Assembly: GCA_958450325.1 (NCBI GenBank)
Contig: OY288243.1
Coordinates: forward strand, 56,814,378 to 56,878,377
DNA length: 64,000 nt
Source: Agrostemma githago
Lineage: Eukaryota > Streptophyta > Magnoliopsida > Caryophyllales > Caryophyllaceae
Direction of reading: 5' to 3'
Positions 54,885-64,000 of the stretch are shown here, in pieces. A program made the position numbers and the translations under genes. The first letter of the stretch is position 1; each line of letters opens with the position of its first letter. The notes beneath the pieces were generated by a model. The model saw nothing but the letters and a program-made list of their open reading frames with translations. It did not search any database and was not told the DNA's origin.

Positions 54885-56429
54885 TGATGCGTGCTATTTA
54901 TATATGATTATTACGTCTTTTACGCACGCATTTCCATGCATATTGAGTAGCATTGTCTACTATTTTCCCCCGAATTTGATACTTTGTGGTCATGTTGCAT
55001 CTTATGCAGGTATGGACCCGTTGATGCATAAACAAGGCAAAACTCGTGCTTAAAGATGAAATCTGATGCGAAATAAGAAAAGAGAATGATCGTTTCCAAA
55101 CAGGTCAAATTAAAACGTGAATATCTTAAGTTCTACAACTCCAATCGATCTGATTCCAGTTGCGTTGGAAAGCTCTTTCTCTTAGCTTTCCAACGGTATA
55201 TTACACGCCTTATTTGAAGAAGTAACGAAGAAATGACAAGCGTTTGAAGTTGAGCGCGCAGTGCTGAAAACGGATCAATAATAGTCGAACGACTATCCTA
55301 ATAGTCGACCGACTATCCTGATAGTCGGTCGACTATACAATAGTCGACCGACTATTCAAAATTCTCGACCAACTATTCTCGAGACTGGATGAAGACCGAG
55401 ACTTTCCTAATTTGATTTTTAGGGTTAACAAGACTTTTGGGCTTTTGTTTTAACTTAGTATTTAAGAAACTATTAGACTAGATTTTATATACCACTTCTC
55501 CCTTATTCTCTTTTACTTCTCCTAGACCCTTCTTTAGATTTCTTCTCCTTATTCTCTTAGAATTACTTCTAGTTTAATTTCTTCCTTTAAAACTCGGTTA
55601 TTGTAAGATTGCAACATTCTAATCGCCTTCATTCCTTTTGGTAATTTTATCTAATCTTTTTTCCTTCTTCCTCGTTCTTGATTGTTCTTCTTCATATTTA
55701 CTTATTCTTAATCTTTGTTTTATGTTTGTCGTAATTTTATTATTATTCGTGACGTTTAATCTAGTAAATTCTTTTATTAATCTTGTTGTTCTTAAATTAA
55801 TTATGAGTAGCTAATTTCTCTCGCTAGGATTTAGGGGATCTGCGAATTGAATGTGGTCGCTAAATAATTTATAGATCTGTCAATGATTTTGTGTCTGAGT
55901 TGTCAATTGTAGCATTTAATTGAGATTAATTGATTAAGTCGACGTAATTGATTAATTGAATTCGGTAAACTTGAACCTAAGATCGGAAGCCTGGTAAAAG
56001 TTAGACCTGCTACAACATATTAGTTTGCCCTAATAAGATCGGAAGCCTTTAGACGCATGCTAGGGTGAATAGCGGACCGGAAGGACCTTTTCAATACCCC
56101 TTAGACTAATATCTGCGACAGACCTGTGACTTAGACCGTGACCATATGAGATTCGTAGTGAACCGACAATCCTAGTTTTCTCTCCATATCATCTTCATTC
56201 GTCCTAATTCATTCTATTTAGTTTAGTTATTCTTCTCCTTTAATTCTCTTTCCTTCACTACTTTTAGATTAGTTAAAACAAACAAACTAAACCCCCAATT
56301 TAGTTACTTAGATAGGCTTTTGCAAGTAGAATTTATTTGTCTCCTTGTGGATTCGACCTGACTTCCCTAGCTATATTTTTAGTTAGACCTAAGTTGGTTA
56401 TCTTTGATAGGTATACGACTAGCTTATCA
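54885..56429 (+). mobile_element. Solo LTR, Athila-like
   Basis: 1545 bp from TGATGCGTGC to CTAGCTTATCA, flanked by a perfect 5 bp duplication CACAT (54880-54884, 56430-56434). Layout matches other Athila LTRs here: palindrome array at 55275-55375, TATA-like TTTTATATACC near 55494, pyrimidine-rich transcribed part, and TTGTGGATTCGACCTGACTT near the right end. No internal region remains. Confidence 0.9.
55275..55375 (+). repeat. U3 palindrome array of the solo LTR
   Basis: Five units built on AGTCGACCGACT and its inverse AGTCGGTCGACT, each flanked by AT to give ATAGTC...GACTAT. Adjacent units are inverted relative to each other, so the array can fold into long hairpins. About 120 bp upstream of the TATA-like box. 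Confidence 0.75.
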
Positions 56430-56493
56430 CACATCCCTCCTGGACACAAACCATGTCTAGTTCAACCCGACGCGACTTACACGATGCGATATA

Positions 56494-56689
56494 CTCCCTC
56501 CGTTCCAATAAATTGTTTGTCTTTCCTTTTGCACCAAGGGTAAGGGATCCAATGAGGGAGTGACATGTGGAGCAAAACTCATGAGAAGGTCAAATTACAT
56601 ATAAAAAACATTCCTAAAATAGAACGACAAACAATTCATTGAGACGCCCCAAGATGGAATAGGCAAATAATTCATTGGAACGGAGGGAG
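56494..56689. mobile_element. Stowaway-like MITE
   Basis: Ends CTCCCTCCGTTCCAATAAATTG and the inverted match, flanked by TA (56492-56493, 56690-56691). An extra inner copy of the inverted end (GACAAACAATTCATTGAGACG) precedes the right terminus. Confidence 0.85.
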
Positions 56690-56691
56690 TA

Positions 56692-57690
56692 TAAGTTTAA
56701 GGTTAACATACACTCTCCTGAACATTGCTTGCAAAATTAACATTCTGTAATATCGTCGTTATCGTGAATTAAAATATTTCTAAATTCGTTACTCAAAATA
56801 TAGATAAAATATAATAAGTCAATATTTAGTATTTATAAATAATTAGGAAATTGAGTTAAAACTATAAATTTTAGAAAATAGATGTTTCAAGAAAATGATA
56901 TCAAACTCAATTGAGTTGACGGATCTTATAAATGAAACAAGATTTTACAAAGCTTTCAAATTATTTTTAACAAATATATTTTATTAGTAAATAATACAGA
57001 TTTTACTAAAAATAATCAACCGTAAACAAATGAGAAATTATTAGTGAAAATAGTCTCAACTAAAAATGTATTTAAAACAAAATAGACTATTTTCTCATTT
57101 ATTAATATAAGTCATAGACGAAATTAATTTAATGAACAAGTCCTCGAATCTCAATTATAGTATTAAAATATGATTTTAAGTTAAAATAGTAACTTAACGA
57201 GATATGAAACAAATTATAAAATCTCTATTATATAGTTATTAGTGTCACGATAACCAATAAAATATTATAACGGTTATTAATAATAAAATTACTAATGGTT
57301 TATAAAACGATATCAATTACTTGTAAAATATTGATAAAGCACACGATTTAAAAGAATATTTTTGGCAAATAATAAATAGCTAAAAGTTAGAAAACCGAAA
57401 GTGAAATATTTACTAAATACTACTACTCAAACACACGATATAATACCGAGTAACGTCCTAAAGTTACCTTGAGTCGATATCCATAACGAACACATACTCG
57501 TCCATCTTGATTAGTCCAAGCTCTAAATCAATAGCACAATGTCTTTCAGCTCCAAGTTGTAGAATCGATAGTCTTTTACGCATGCTCCACATTAGATCGA
57601 GTTGACAAAATAAAAGAAAGAGATAAGGGTTGGATTTAGGTACAATCAATAAACCCAAATATCAAGGAGGAAAGCTAAAACAAATACGAA
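56692..57690. other. AT-rich gene-free DNA
   Basis: No domain is recognised. The minus frame at 57658-57464 (QLDLMWSMRKRLSILQLGAE...) has a coding-like look, but I cannot assign it. Confidence 0.4.
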
Positions 57691-58424
57691 TGGATCAGAA
57701 CGTAATGATACTCAAACTCAAGATAAGGGAAGAATTGAACAAGGAGACGAGCCGACACCAGACGGAATAGGAATTGATGTGTCAAACAGAACTCCGAAGA
57801 AAGAACGTAATCGAGTCAAACACAAAGAACCGAGCAGTAGCCAACAACAAACATTGACGACAAAAAATGAGATGAACAACAGCAGGTGAACACTGAAATA
57901 AAGAACGAGGAGGAGTTTTACTACAGAACTTGATTCTGAAACCAAATCGAGGAAGAAATGGGAAAGCAACAGCAGGTACGAATAGCAAGAAGGGAAACGG
58001 AGGGACTAACCACGCACAACAGAAGCGTAAAATCGTGACCATCCAATAGCAACAACAACAATAATGTACAGCAGAGGCAAAGAATAGAGTACGAAAATAA
58101 GGAAAAAGGATGCCAAACAACACAGCAGTGACACGAGATCGAGACGAGAACATGCAAATGACAGCAGCAGAAATAGCGATAACAAACAAGAACAGCACCT
58201 GGAGGACAAAAACAGAGGACAGCGACACACGACAAATTGGGAGCAAAAGTATGAAATTGATTAACAAGGACGAAACAGCAATACCAACAGGAACGTCAAT
58301 GACAGAAACAACAAAATAGACAATAGCAACAGTGTGATAGATCGAAGAAGAAAGGAACAAAGATTGAAGGGAAGACACAGATCGTTGATTGGAAATTATG
58401 TTAAATGAATCTAATGGTGACAAG
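57691..58424. other. Strand-asymmetric purine-rich sequence
   Basis: The plus strand is strongly A/G-rich and the minus strand C/T-rich over about 700 bp. A 213-codon minus frame (58423-57782) is made almost only of Phe/Leu/Ser/Cys/Val, as any pyrimidine-rich strand gives, so I do not call it a gene. Confidence 0.4.
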
Positions 58425-59882
58425 GGTTAATCAATAGGCGAAAAGCGATAGGGGGAGTCGGGGAATCTAAACACGGATACAAGAATCGGGGAGTCTAGAA
58501 AATAATGCAGAATTGATAAGGAACAAGTCACCTTTTGGTTTCTCAATTCACTCTAGCCCACTTTCGTGACGAGAGAGCTAAGCCTCTAACCGGATTGCCA
58601 AAACCCCGGGTTTTCCCATATTGATTCGGGTGAGTATGAGTCAACTAGGTCGATCTAACATAGTCAACACAAAGACAACAATTCCAAGCTACACAAATTA
58701 TTTCAAAGGCAATGATTTCCACAACCCCTCAATTCAAGCATCCAAATTCGTCCTCTCCTAACCCCTATGAAGGAAACTACTCACAAATTATGGTAAAGAT
58801 GATAAAAAAATACTATGGGGATTAAGCTAAAACCATGCATAATGACAAAAACAAAGAAGATTAATTCTAACACAAAATGGAGAAAGTAAAACCAATGATT
58901 AAATCTACCAATTAAGACAAGAACAACGCAAGAAAAATCAAAGAAAATGATGAATTATAGAGAAAACTAGAGGAAAAATTATCTAGAGAATAAGGGAGAG
59001 GAAGATAAAAGTACCATTAATGGAGAAAATTCATGGAGGAAGATGAAGATTGCATAAAAATAATAATAATCTTGAAGAAGAAACCCAAGGATTCTGTCAC
59101 TAACCCTTGAAAAACCCTTCAAAATCTCTACTTTGATTTAAAATTACTTAATATTGATTAACTTCTAAGAGAGTAGTGTAGAATTAAGTTTACAAAATGA
59201 GATCTATTCTAATGAGGCAAAAGAAGATGATCCTAGTAGCAAATTAGGTTAAAGTTATATATATACTAAGTTGTTTAATGGGCCACTTAAGCAAAGCCCA
59301 AATCTATATTTTCCCCTTGAGTTGAAACTCTTGCCCTATGGATCCTCAAAGGGTGAAACTTTACCCTGCAGATTTCTGGAGTTCTCGTGGCTTTACCGTA
59401 AGGCGAAACTTTGCCCGGTGGTTTTGCCCGATCCTCTTTTCTTCTAAATTCTGAAATCTGGGACAATACCATTGGCCCAAACTTCGTCCAGTGGGTAAAA
59501 GTTTTTCTCAGTCATTTTGCTCGATCGTTTCACTTTATGAAGATCTTCGGAGAGGCAGATATGTCATCGGGCGAAACTTCGCCCGATGGATTTTTTTGTC
59601 CCTTTTCTTTTAGTTTCATTTTTCATTTTTTGGACTTTGGCTTCGTGGCATGCCTTGGACAATATTCCGCTCTCTTGTGCTCGTGAAAGCTCGAACATGC
59701 TCACGGAAATGGATTCCTATCAAAAAAAAAAGGAAAACTACCCAAAAACACGTAAAATGCACAAGAGAGATGCTATTGTGAGAAGGACTCGAATGAAGTG
59801 ATAACCGCACACTATTCCCACAAAAACAAAAGGAAAATGAGTCTAAATGGATGGAAAAGTGAGCTAATTTTAGCACACAACA
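58425..59882 (-). repeat. Truncated Athila LTR, minus strand
   Basis: On the minus strand it starts TGTTGTGTGCTAAAATTAGC at 59882, like the element B LTR, and contains GGGCGAAACTTCGCCC-type units (59335-59590), a TATA-like run near 59256-59266 and the GTGGGCTAGAGTGAATTGAG block that parallels the TTTCGCCGCGAAAGCG region. The distal part of the LTR is missing at about 58425, where it meets the purine-rich stretch. Confidence 0.75.
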
Positions 59883-60333
59883 CCACGCTATCTCTCCCTT
59901 GCTTGCACTAATTCAACTTTGTCTTGAGTTGATGTACTCGAGAAGCATTCCCTTCCGAATACATGTCACGTAATTCTTCCCACACTTTCTTAATAGGTTG
60001 TGGAATGGTAATACTTGGATGTTATTTTGGATCTATTATATTCTGAAGCCATGCTCGCAGCATAGCGTTGCGTTGACGCCATACAACTAGTTTGAGACTG
60101 TCTTAATCTCCATCAGTCTCAGATGTCTTTACTTTTCCTTCAATAAAAGCTAATTTGTTTTTCGCGTCCAAACCGTTCTTGACCGCGTCTGCCCACATAT
60201 CGTAATTGCTCATATTGAAAATTATTTGGGTAACATTAAGACTTGGATTATCGGACGTGTGCAGGTAAAGTGGTGACGACATGGGTATCGTTTTTGAACC
60301 TTTTGCGTTCGGTTTGGGATCTCCACCGGGCAT
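59883..60333 (-). pseudogene. Copia gag fragment
   Basis: Minus strand. MPGGDPKPNAKGSK (60333) begins a copia gag: NPSLNVTQIIFNMSNYDMW, LDAKNKLAFIEGKV, then TAA near 60103, continuing WRQRNAMLRAWLQNII and VWEELRDMYSEGNASRVHQL. It is cut at 59883 by the LTR. Stops and the truncation make it a pseudogene. Confidence 0.7.
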
Positions 60334-60384
60334 GGTGGTTTTGTCAATTTTTATGATTTTGATTTTGTCTGGTTTATTGGTTTT

Positions 60385-60396
60385 GCTCTGATACAT
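60385..60396 (-). other. Copia primer binding site remnant
   Basis: Minus strand TGTATCAGAGC resembles TGGTATCAGAGC (initiator tRNA-Met), about 50 bp before the gag start. Confidence 0.5.
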
Positions 60397-60606
60397 AATA
60401 AACGCAGGTATTTTGGTGAAGGTTGAATCCTCCGATTTTCTCATTAATTGTAGTCATAATACAAGCATCCTTATATACTAAGAATACAATCACTTGGTAT
60501 CTTCTATTGATTACAACTCTATATTTCTATCTTTTATCTAAAGCAAGCATATCCTTCTACAATAATATCTCCTCATAACAATATATTGAATATTCTCGAG
60601 ATGCTA
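60397..60606 (-). repeat. Partial copia LTR, interrupted by a Helitron
   Basis: By position this is the 5' LTR of the copia fragment on the minus strand; it has TATA-like and AT-rich sequence (TAGTATATAAGGATGC on the minus strand). The right side is broken at the Helitron at 60607. No second LTR is seen. Confidence 0.4.
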
Positions 60607-60969
60607 TCTATACTAATCTATAATACAGAAACCGCACAATGGTTTTTTGGCGCCAAAACGCTTTTTCCTAATACATCACATTTTACATAATAATCTATAT
60701 CTATATAATGAGTATAAATATCATAATAACTATTAATCCTAATTTTCATTAAACGCTTTTTCCTAATACATCACAATTTCCATAATAATCTATATCTATA
60801 TAATGAGTATAAATATCATAATAACTATTAATCCTAATTTTCATATTAATGAAATATTTTTGTATATACCTTCTTAAAACGTCAAAAGCATAAGTTTAAA
60901 ATAATTTGATGGTAATGTAATTAATGTGACTTAAGCATACCCGTGCATCTGCACGGGTTCTAAACTAGT
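60607..60969 (+). mobile_element. Small non-autonomous Helitron
   Basis: Starts TCTATACTAATCTATAATAC after an A (60606), and ends with the hairpin ACCCGTGCATCTGCACGGGT, a short spacer and CTAGT (60965-60969), followed by T. Insertion between A and T is the Helitron rule. 363 bp with an internal direct duplication of about 100 bp (unit CGCTTTTTCCTAATACATCAC at 60659 and 60757). Confidence 0.85.
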
Positions 60970-61396
60970 TTTATTATATATTCAATTTCAGATTGGAATT
61001 TTTTTCTGATGAAATGCTTAACATTGAAAGCTGAAATCAGACTGGAATTTTGTAGACCAAATCGAGTGAAAAAAGATCCGGATTTCCAAATCCTAAAAAA
61101 ACATTGAAGAAACAGTTTATCATAAATCAATGGATGAACATCAAATTATAACTCAAATTATTTGATCTATTATTAACTTGAACGTGCATATACTTAAACA
61201 AAAACAGATCTACAACGGTTTCCAAAGAATTAAATGGATTCTGAAACTTACCGATCCATATTCCTATTCTATTAGAACCTTCTGCAATTACTTTGCATGA
61301 GACAAACAAATTGATTATTCATATTCAATTTGATTTTTTTTTCATCGGTATTCTAGGTTGAATGGGGAAATAAGGTTTTAGACTTGTAGTATGTTA
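60970..61396. other. Gene-free AT-rich DNA
   Basis: A short imperfect repeat (CAGATTGGAATTTT / CAGACTGGAATTTT near 60990 and 61028). Nothing else recognisable. Confidence 0.4.
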
Positions 61397-61693
61397 GGGC
61401 CAACCACAATGATAGTCTAGTCTTGAGTTTGTCAATTAAAATAAGGTTCTTCCATTGTGAGGTGCATTGGTGTTGATAAATTAAGAACTTAGTTCTTATT
61501 TAAGAACCAAGTTCTTAGATTTTAAAAAAAATGAAGAATTGTTAATACAGAGAAGAAAATAGTTATGGGACCCAAATAAGAACAAGAGAAGAAATTCTCC
61601 TATTTAGCAAAAAGTTTTTAAATTTAGAAAATAGTAAAACATGATGGGAAATTGGAAGAAATTATTTTCAATTTCTTCCATTGTGAATGCTCC
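61397..61693. mobile_element. Possible Harbinger/Tourist-like MITE
   Basis: Left end GGGCCAACCACAATG after TTA, right end inverted GGAGCATTCACAATGG; 11 of 15 positions agree. GAGCATCCACAATGG-type ends are known for plant PIF/Harbinger MITEs. No TTA/TAA is found after the right end, so the call is tentative. Confidence 0.35.
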
Positions 61694-62292
61694 GAGGCTT
61701 TATCCGGAGGATTCTGGAATCGTGGAGTTAGGTTATTTAATTTATATTACAACTTAGTTTCGTTGTTTATTTTTGTGTCCAATAAATTGTATACTCCGTA
61801 TTGCAATGTATTTTTTGTAGGACGATATAAAAATTATTTGGTGACCATAGTTTTCTAAACGTAATACTCCGTAAATAACTTTGTATTATAAGGATCTCAT
61901 TGTATTAGTAATTGTATTATATGGATGTACAATTGTTAATAAAATCAATTAATAACGTTACAAAACTTTTACTTCATTTTGAATATATGTTATCTACTTA
62001 TCTTCAATAGATATAATGTGCTTATTTTATTTCAAGTGAAATTGTACTCACCCATTAATTGTTTTAGTTGTAATCCTTTTCGGTTGAGCTTAACTTTCTT
62101 TTCGTTTCATTTTTTCATTATTTTGTGATTTTTGTTTTCTTATAACTTGAGATGGATATTTACGGGTAATTAAAATAGGTTATCACTTGTTAATTTCAAC
62201 AAATGATTAATGAGTCTTTCTTTAGATATATGGAATAATTTCATCAACCCAATAAATAGGCAATAATTAAAACTTCAAAACATTACATCATC
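61694..62292. other. Gene-free AT-rich DNA
   Basis: No coding or repeat structure recognised apart from scattered TACTCCGTA remnants of MITE ends (61793, 61866). Confidence 0.4.
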
Positions 62293-62508
62293 CTCCCTCC
62301 ATCCAATTTTAAACTTCCTACTTTCCTATTTCAGGTGTCTATATCTAAACTTCTTACTTTGCAATCTTTCCTCTTTTGTCAGTTTTTTGTGGCTACTATT
62401 ATTTCTGACCTCACATCTTTTCTCAACCTTTATTTTATACCACATATTCTTACCACTCATAATTGTTGTACCCATTGAAACATGAAGACTAAAATTGGAT
62501 GGAGGGAG
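62293..62508. mobile_element. Stowaway-like MITE
   Basis: Ends CTCCCTCCATCCAATTTTA and its inverted match; TA at the right (62509-62510), TC at the left (mutated TA). 216 bp. Confidence 0.75.
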
Positions 62509-63052
62509 TACTATGTTTGATTTCTTTATTTTAAAAACGGGTCGGGCCAGGCCAAAATTCGGGCTTAAGGTTGGACCATATCTAATCTAACTATATATTG
62601 AGTGTAGTTTGGGCTAGGTCTAGGCTATTCGGGGCCAACATGGCAGCCCAAGCCCTGAAAAATTGTGCGGGATCGATCTAGCCATTTGATCACCTCTAAA
62701 ACTCACGTATTTAATACATCAATACGAATAAGTGTTTACCCATCTAGCAATTAAACCTGTCAAACGGGTCGGGTGGATAGGGTCACGGGTCGAGTCGAAT
62801 ACGGGTTGAACAATAAAGTGAATGTCTCCACTTCTCTTAGTGTAGGCTTTACAATCGTATGTAGAAATTCATTTGTGTTACAAAGGACTATATATAAACA
62901 TTATTTTATTACTAATTTTTGATTATTCTAAAAAAAGGTTCACAACATCGTGAGAGTATCACACTAGTATGTTTATAATCTAGGGTACTCTATAATTTAT
63001 TGTTTCTAGCAATAATATAAAATATAAGATAAAAAAATACATAAAATATACT
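62509..63052. other. Gene-free DNA with CGGGTCGGG-type hAT remnants
   Basis: ACGGGTCGGGCCAGGCC near 62536 and AAACGGGTCGGGTGG near 62763 resemble pieces of GGGTCGGGT-type hAT MITEs, but no paired ends are seen. Confidence 0.35.
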
Positions 63053-64000
63053 CCCTCCGAGTTCAAGTGTTCTTCTCTCTTTCCTTATTGAGCTGAGTTT
63101 GAACTTCTTCCCTATTTCCATCTAAGGAAACTTTTTTCCACCTAATATTATCATTCTACCCCCACTACTTATTTATTACAATCACTACCACTAATTATAC
63201 ATATCTAATCTAACTCATTTACTCTAAATCTACCAACCTAATCTAACCCCACCCCCATTAACCAGCCCATAATCATATTCCCTCTTCATTCAATCCCTCG
63301 ACTTATTTTGGGTCTATCTTACTAACCCAAATCCTAATTCCAATTTCTTCAACCCAGAATGAAGATCTTCATCCCCCTCACCTAAACCTTAACCCTAAAT
63401 TGAGCCTCTCTCTTCGTCATTCTTCGATATCCAACGCCTTCTCACCATGAATCGTTGTCTATTTTTTGAGACCCCTTTCTCGTACCCTCAATTTGATTTA
63501 GTTCGGTTGAATTTGGTCCCTCTATCGTCATTAGTCAACGCGGATCTGGGTTCTTCTTTCGTCAACTTAGAAGATCGACCATGTTTTTTGATTTAGGGTT
63601 CATGGCTGACGAATTTGGAGAGGAGTCGATGATGGAAATGGAGTCTTTCGTTCCTGATTCCTTAACTTGTTGCCTGATGGAGAGGGGAAGACGAAGGTTG
63701 AGGCTGATGAAGATGAGGGGCATTGTCAAGCATGCAATGGGTGTCCGTATAACATGTTCAAGCCCTCTGATACAGTTTAGGGAAGGTTTATCCCTACATC
63801 TAACCAATAATTCATCTATTTTATCAATTTTATGTCATGTTATGTTGAGAATTACGGTCCCCTGGTTTTGCTGTGTTGGTTACTGTTATTGCTTCTTCAT
63901 GTCATGTTATTTTGGATGTATTCTTTGCCTCTGTTGGTTGGAGTTTCGATTGGGTTGGGTTTGGTTTGGGGCACTAGTGATGAACTTAATAAATTTACGA
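63053..64000. other. Partial Stowaway-like end and possible coding fragment at window edge
   Basis: CTCCCTCCGAGTTCAAGTG at about 63054 looks like a Stowaway left end with no partner in the window. From about 63672 to 63780 a plus frame reads GEGKTKVEADEDEGHCQACN, then GCPYNMFKPSDTV and a stop. It looks coding-like, but I do not recognise it and see no splice context. The window ends without resolving it. Confidence 0.3.

Noticed and set aside
57782..58423. 213-codon minus-strand frame rich in Phe, Leu, Val and Cys, looking like a membrane protein
   Set aside because: It is the C/T-rich complement of a purine-rich stretch; the composition follows from base bias and no family motif is present.

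Overview
This window is nuclear DNA of a flowering plant, probably a eudicot, and consists almost entirely of transposable elements. The evidence is Athila-type Ty3/gypsy retroelements primed by tRNA-Asp, a Ty1/copia element primed by initiator tRNA-Met, CACTA, hAT, Helitron and Stowaway-like DNA elements, and exon fragments resembling plant galactokinase, CCCH/ankyrin and DHHC S-acyltransferase genes. Frequent ACTCCGTA-type MITE remnants would fit Caryophyllales, but that is a weak inference. I see no intact host gene, no rRNA or functional tRNA gene and no CRISPR array.

Layout. 1-3.9 kb: non-coding remnant with a ~565 bp direct repeat that looks like two decayed LTRs. 4.0-19.4 kb: Athila element A (+): 5' LTR, tRNA-Asp PBS, broken gag and pol, a reverse-oriented solo LTR at the end of pol (11689-13623, duplicated ACAAT), a hAT MITE (14687-15260, duplicated CCCGCCGC), a broken ATHILA ORF-1 (env-like) gene and a 3' leader; its 3' LTR is not found. 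19.4-20.3 kb: inverted LTR-like fragment. 20.3-53.2 kb: a stack built in an older minus-strand Athila element, C. Into C were inserted Athila element B (23661-45626, ATCAT duplication, both LTRs) and a young copia element (46003-50979, AACTT duplication). B itself carries a 64 bp LTR-like insert inside pol and a ~9.5 kb CACTA-like element (32169-41715), which holds host exon fragments, a candidate Helitron and MITEs. 53.2-64 kb: CACTA-like fragment, solo LTR (54885-56429, CACAT duplication), Stowaway-like MITEs, a truncated reverse LTR joined to a copia gag fragment, a 363 bp Helitron and AT-rich gene-free DNA.

Function. Gag, protease, RT, RNase H and integrase of A, B and C are all broken by stops, frameshifts or deletions. 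Stops that can be checked against the sister copy are C-to-T or G-to-A transitions, as expected for old methylated DNA. The copia element is the only near-intact unit: nearly identical LTRs, PBS, PPT and long ORFs with one frameshift in gag.

Most interesting patterns: (1) several diverged Athila-type LTRs each carry an array of family-specific short palindromes about 50-120 bp upstream of a TATA-like sequence, and copies of the array recur between pol and the env-like gene; (2) the CACTA-like element carries exons of at least three recognisable host genes plus two unrecognised ones, most in one orientation and two with matching splice phase; (3) small precise insertions (a 64 bp TG...CA unit, several solo LTRs) and a copia with non-canonical TA...TA LTR ends.
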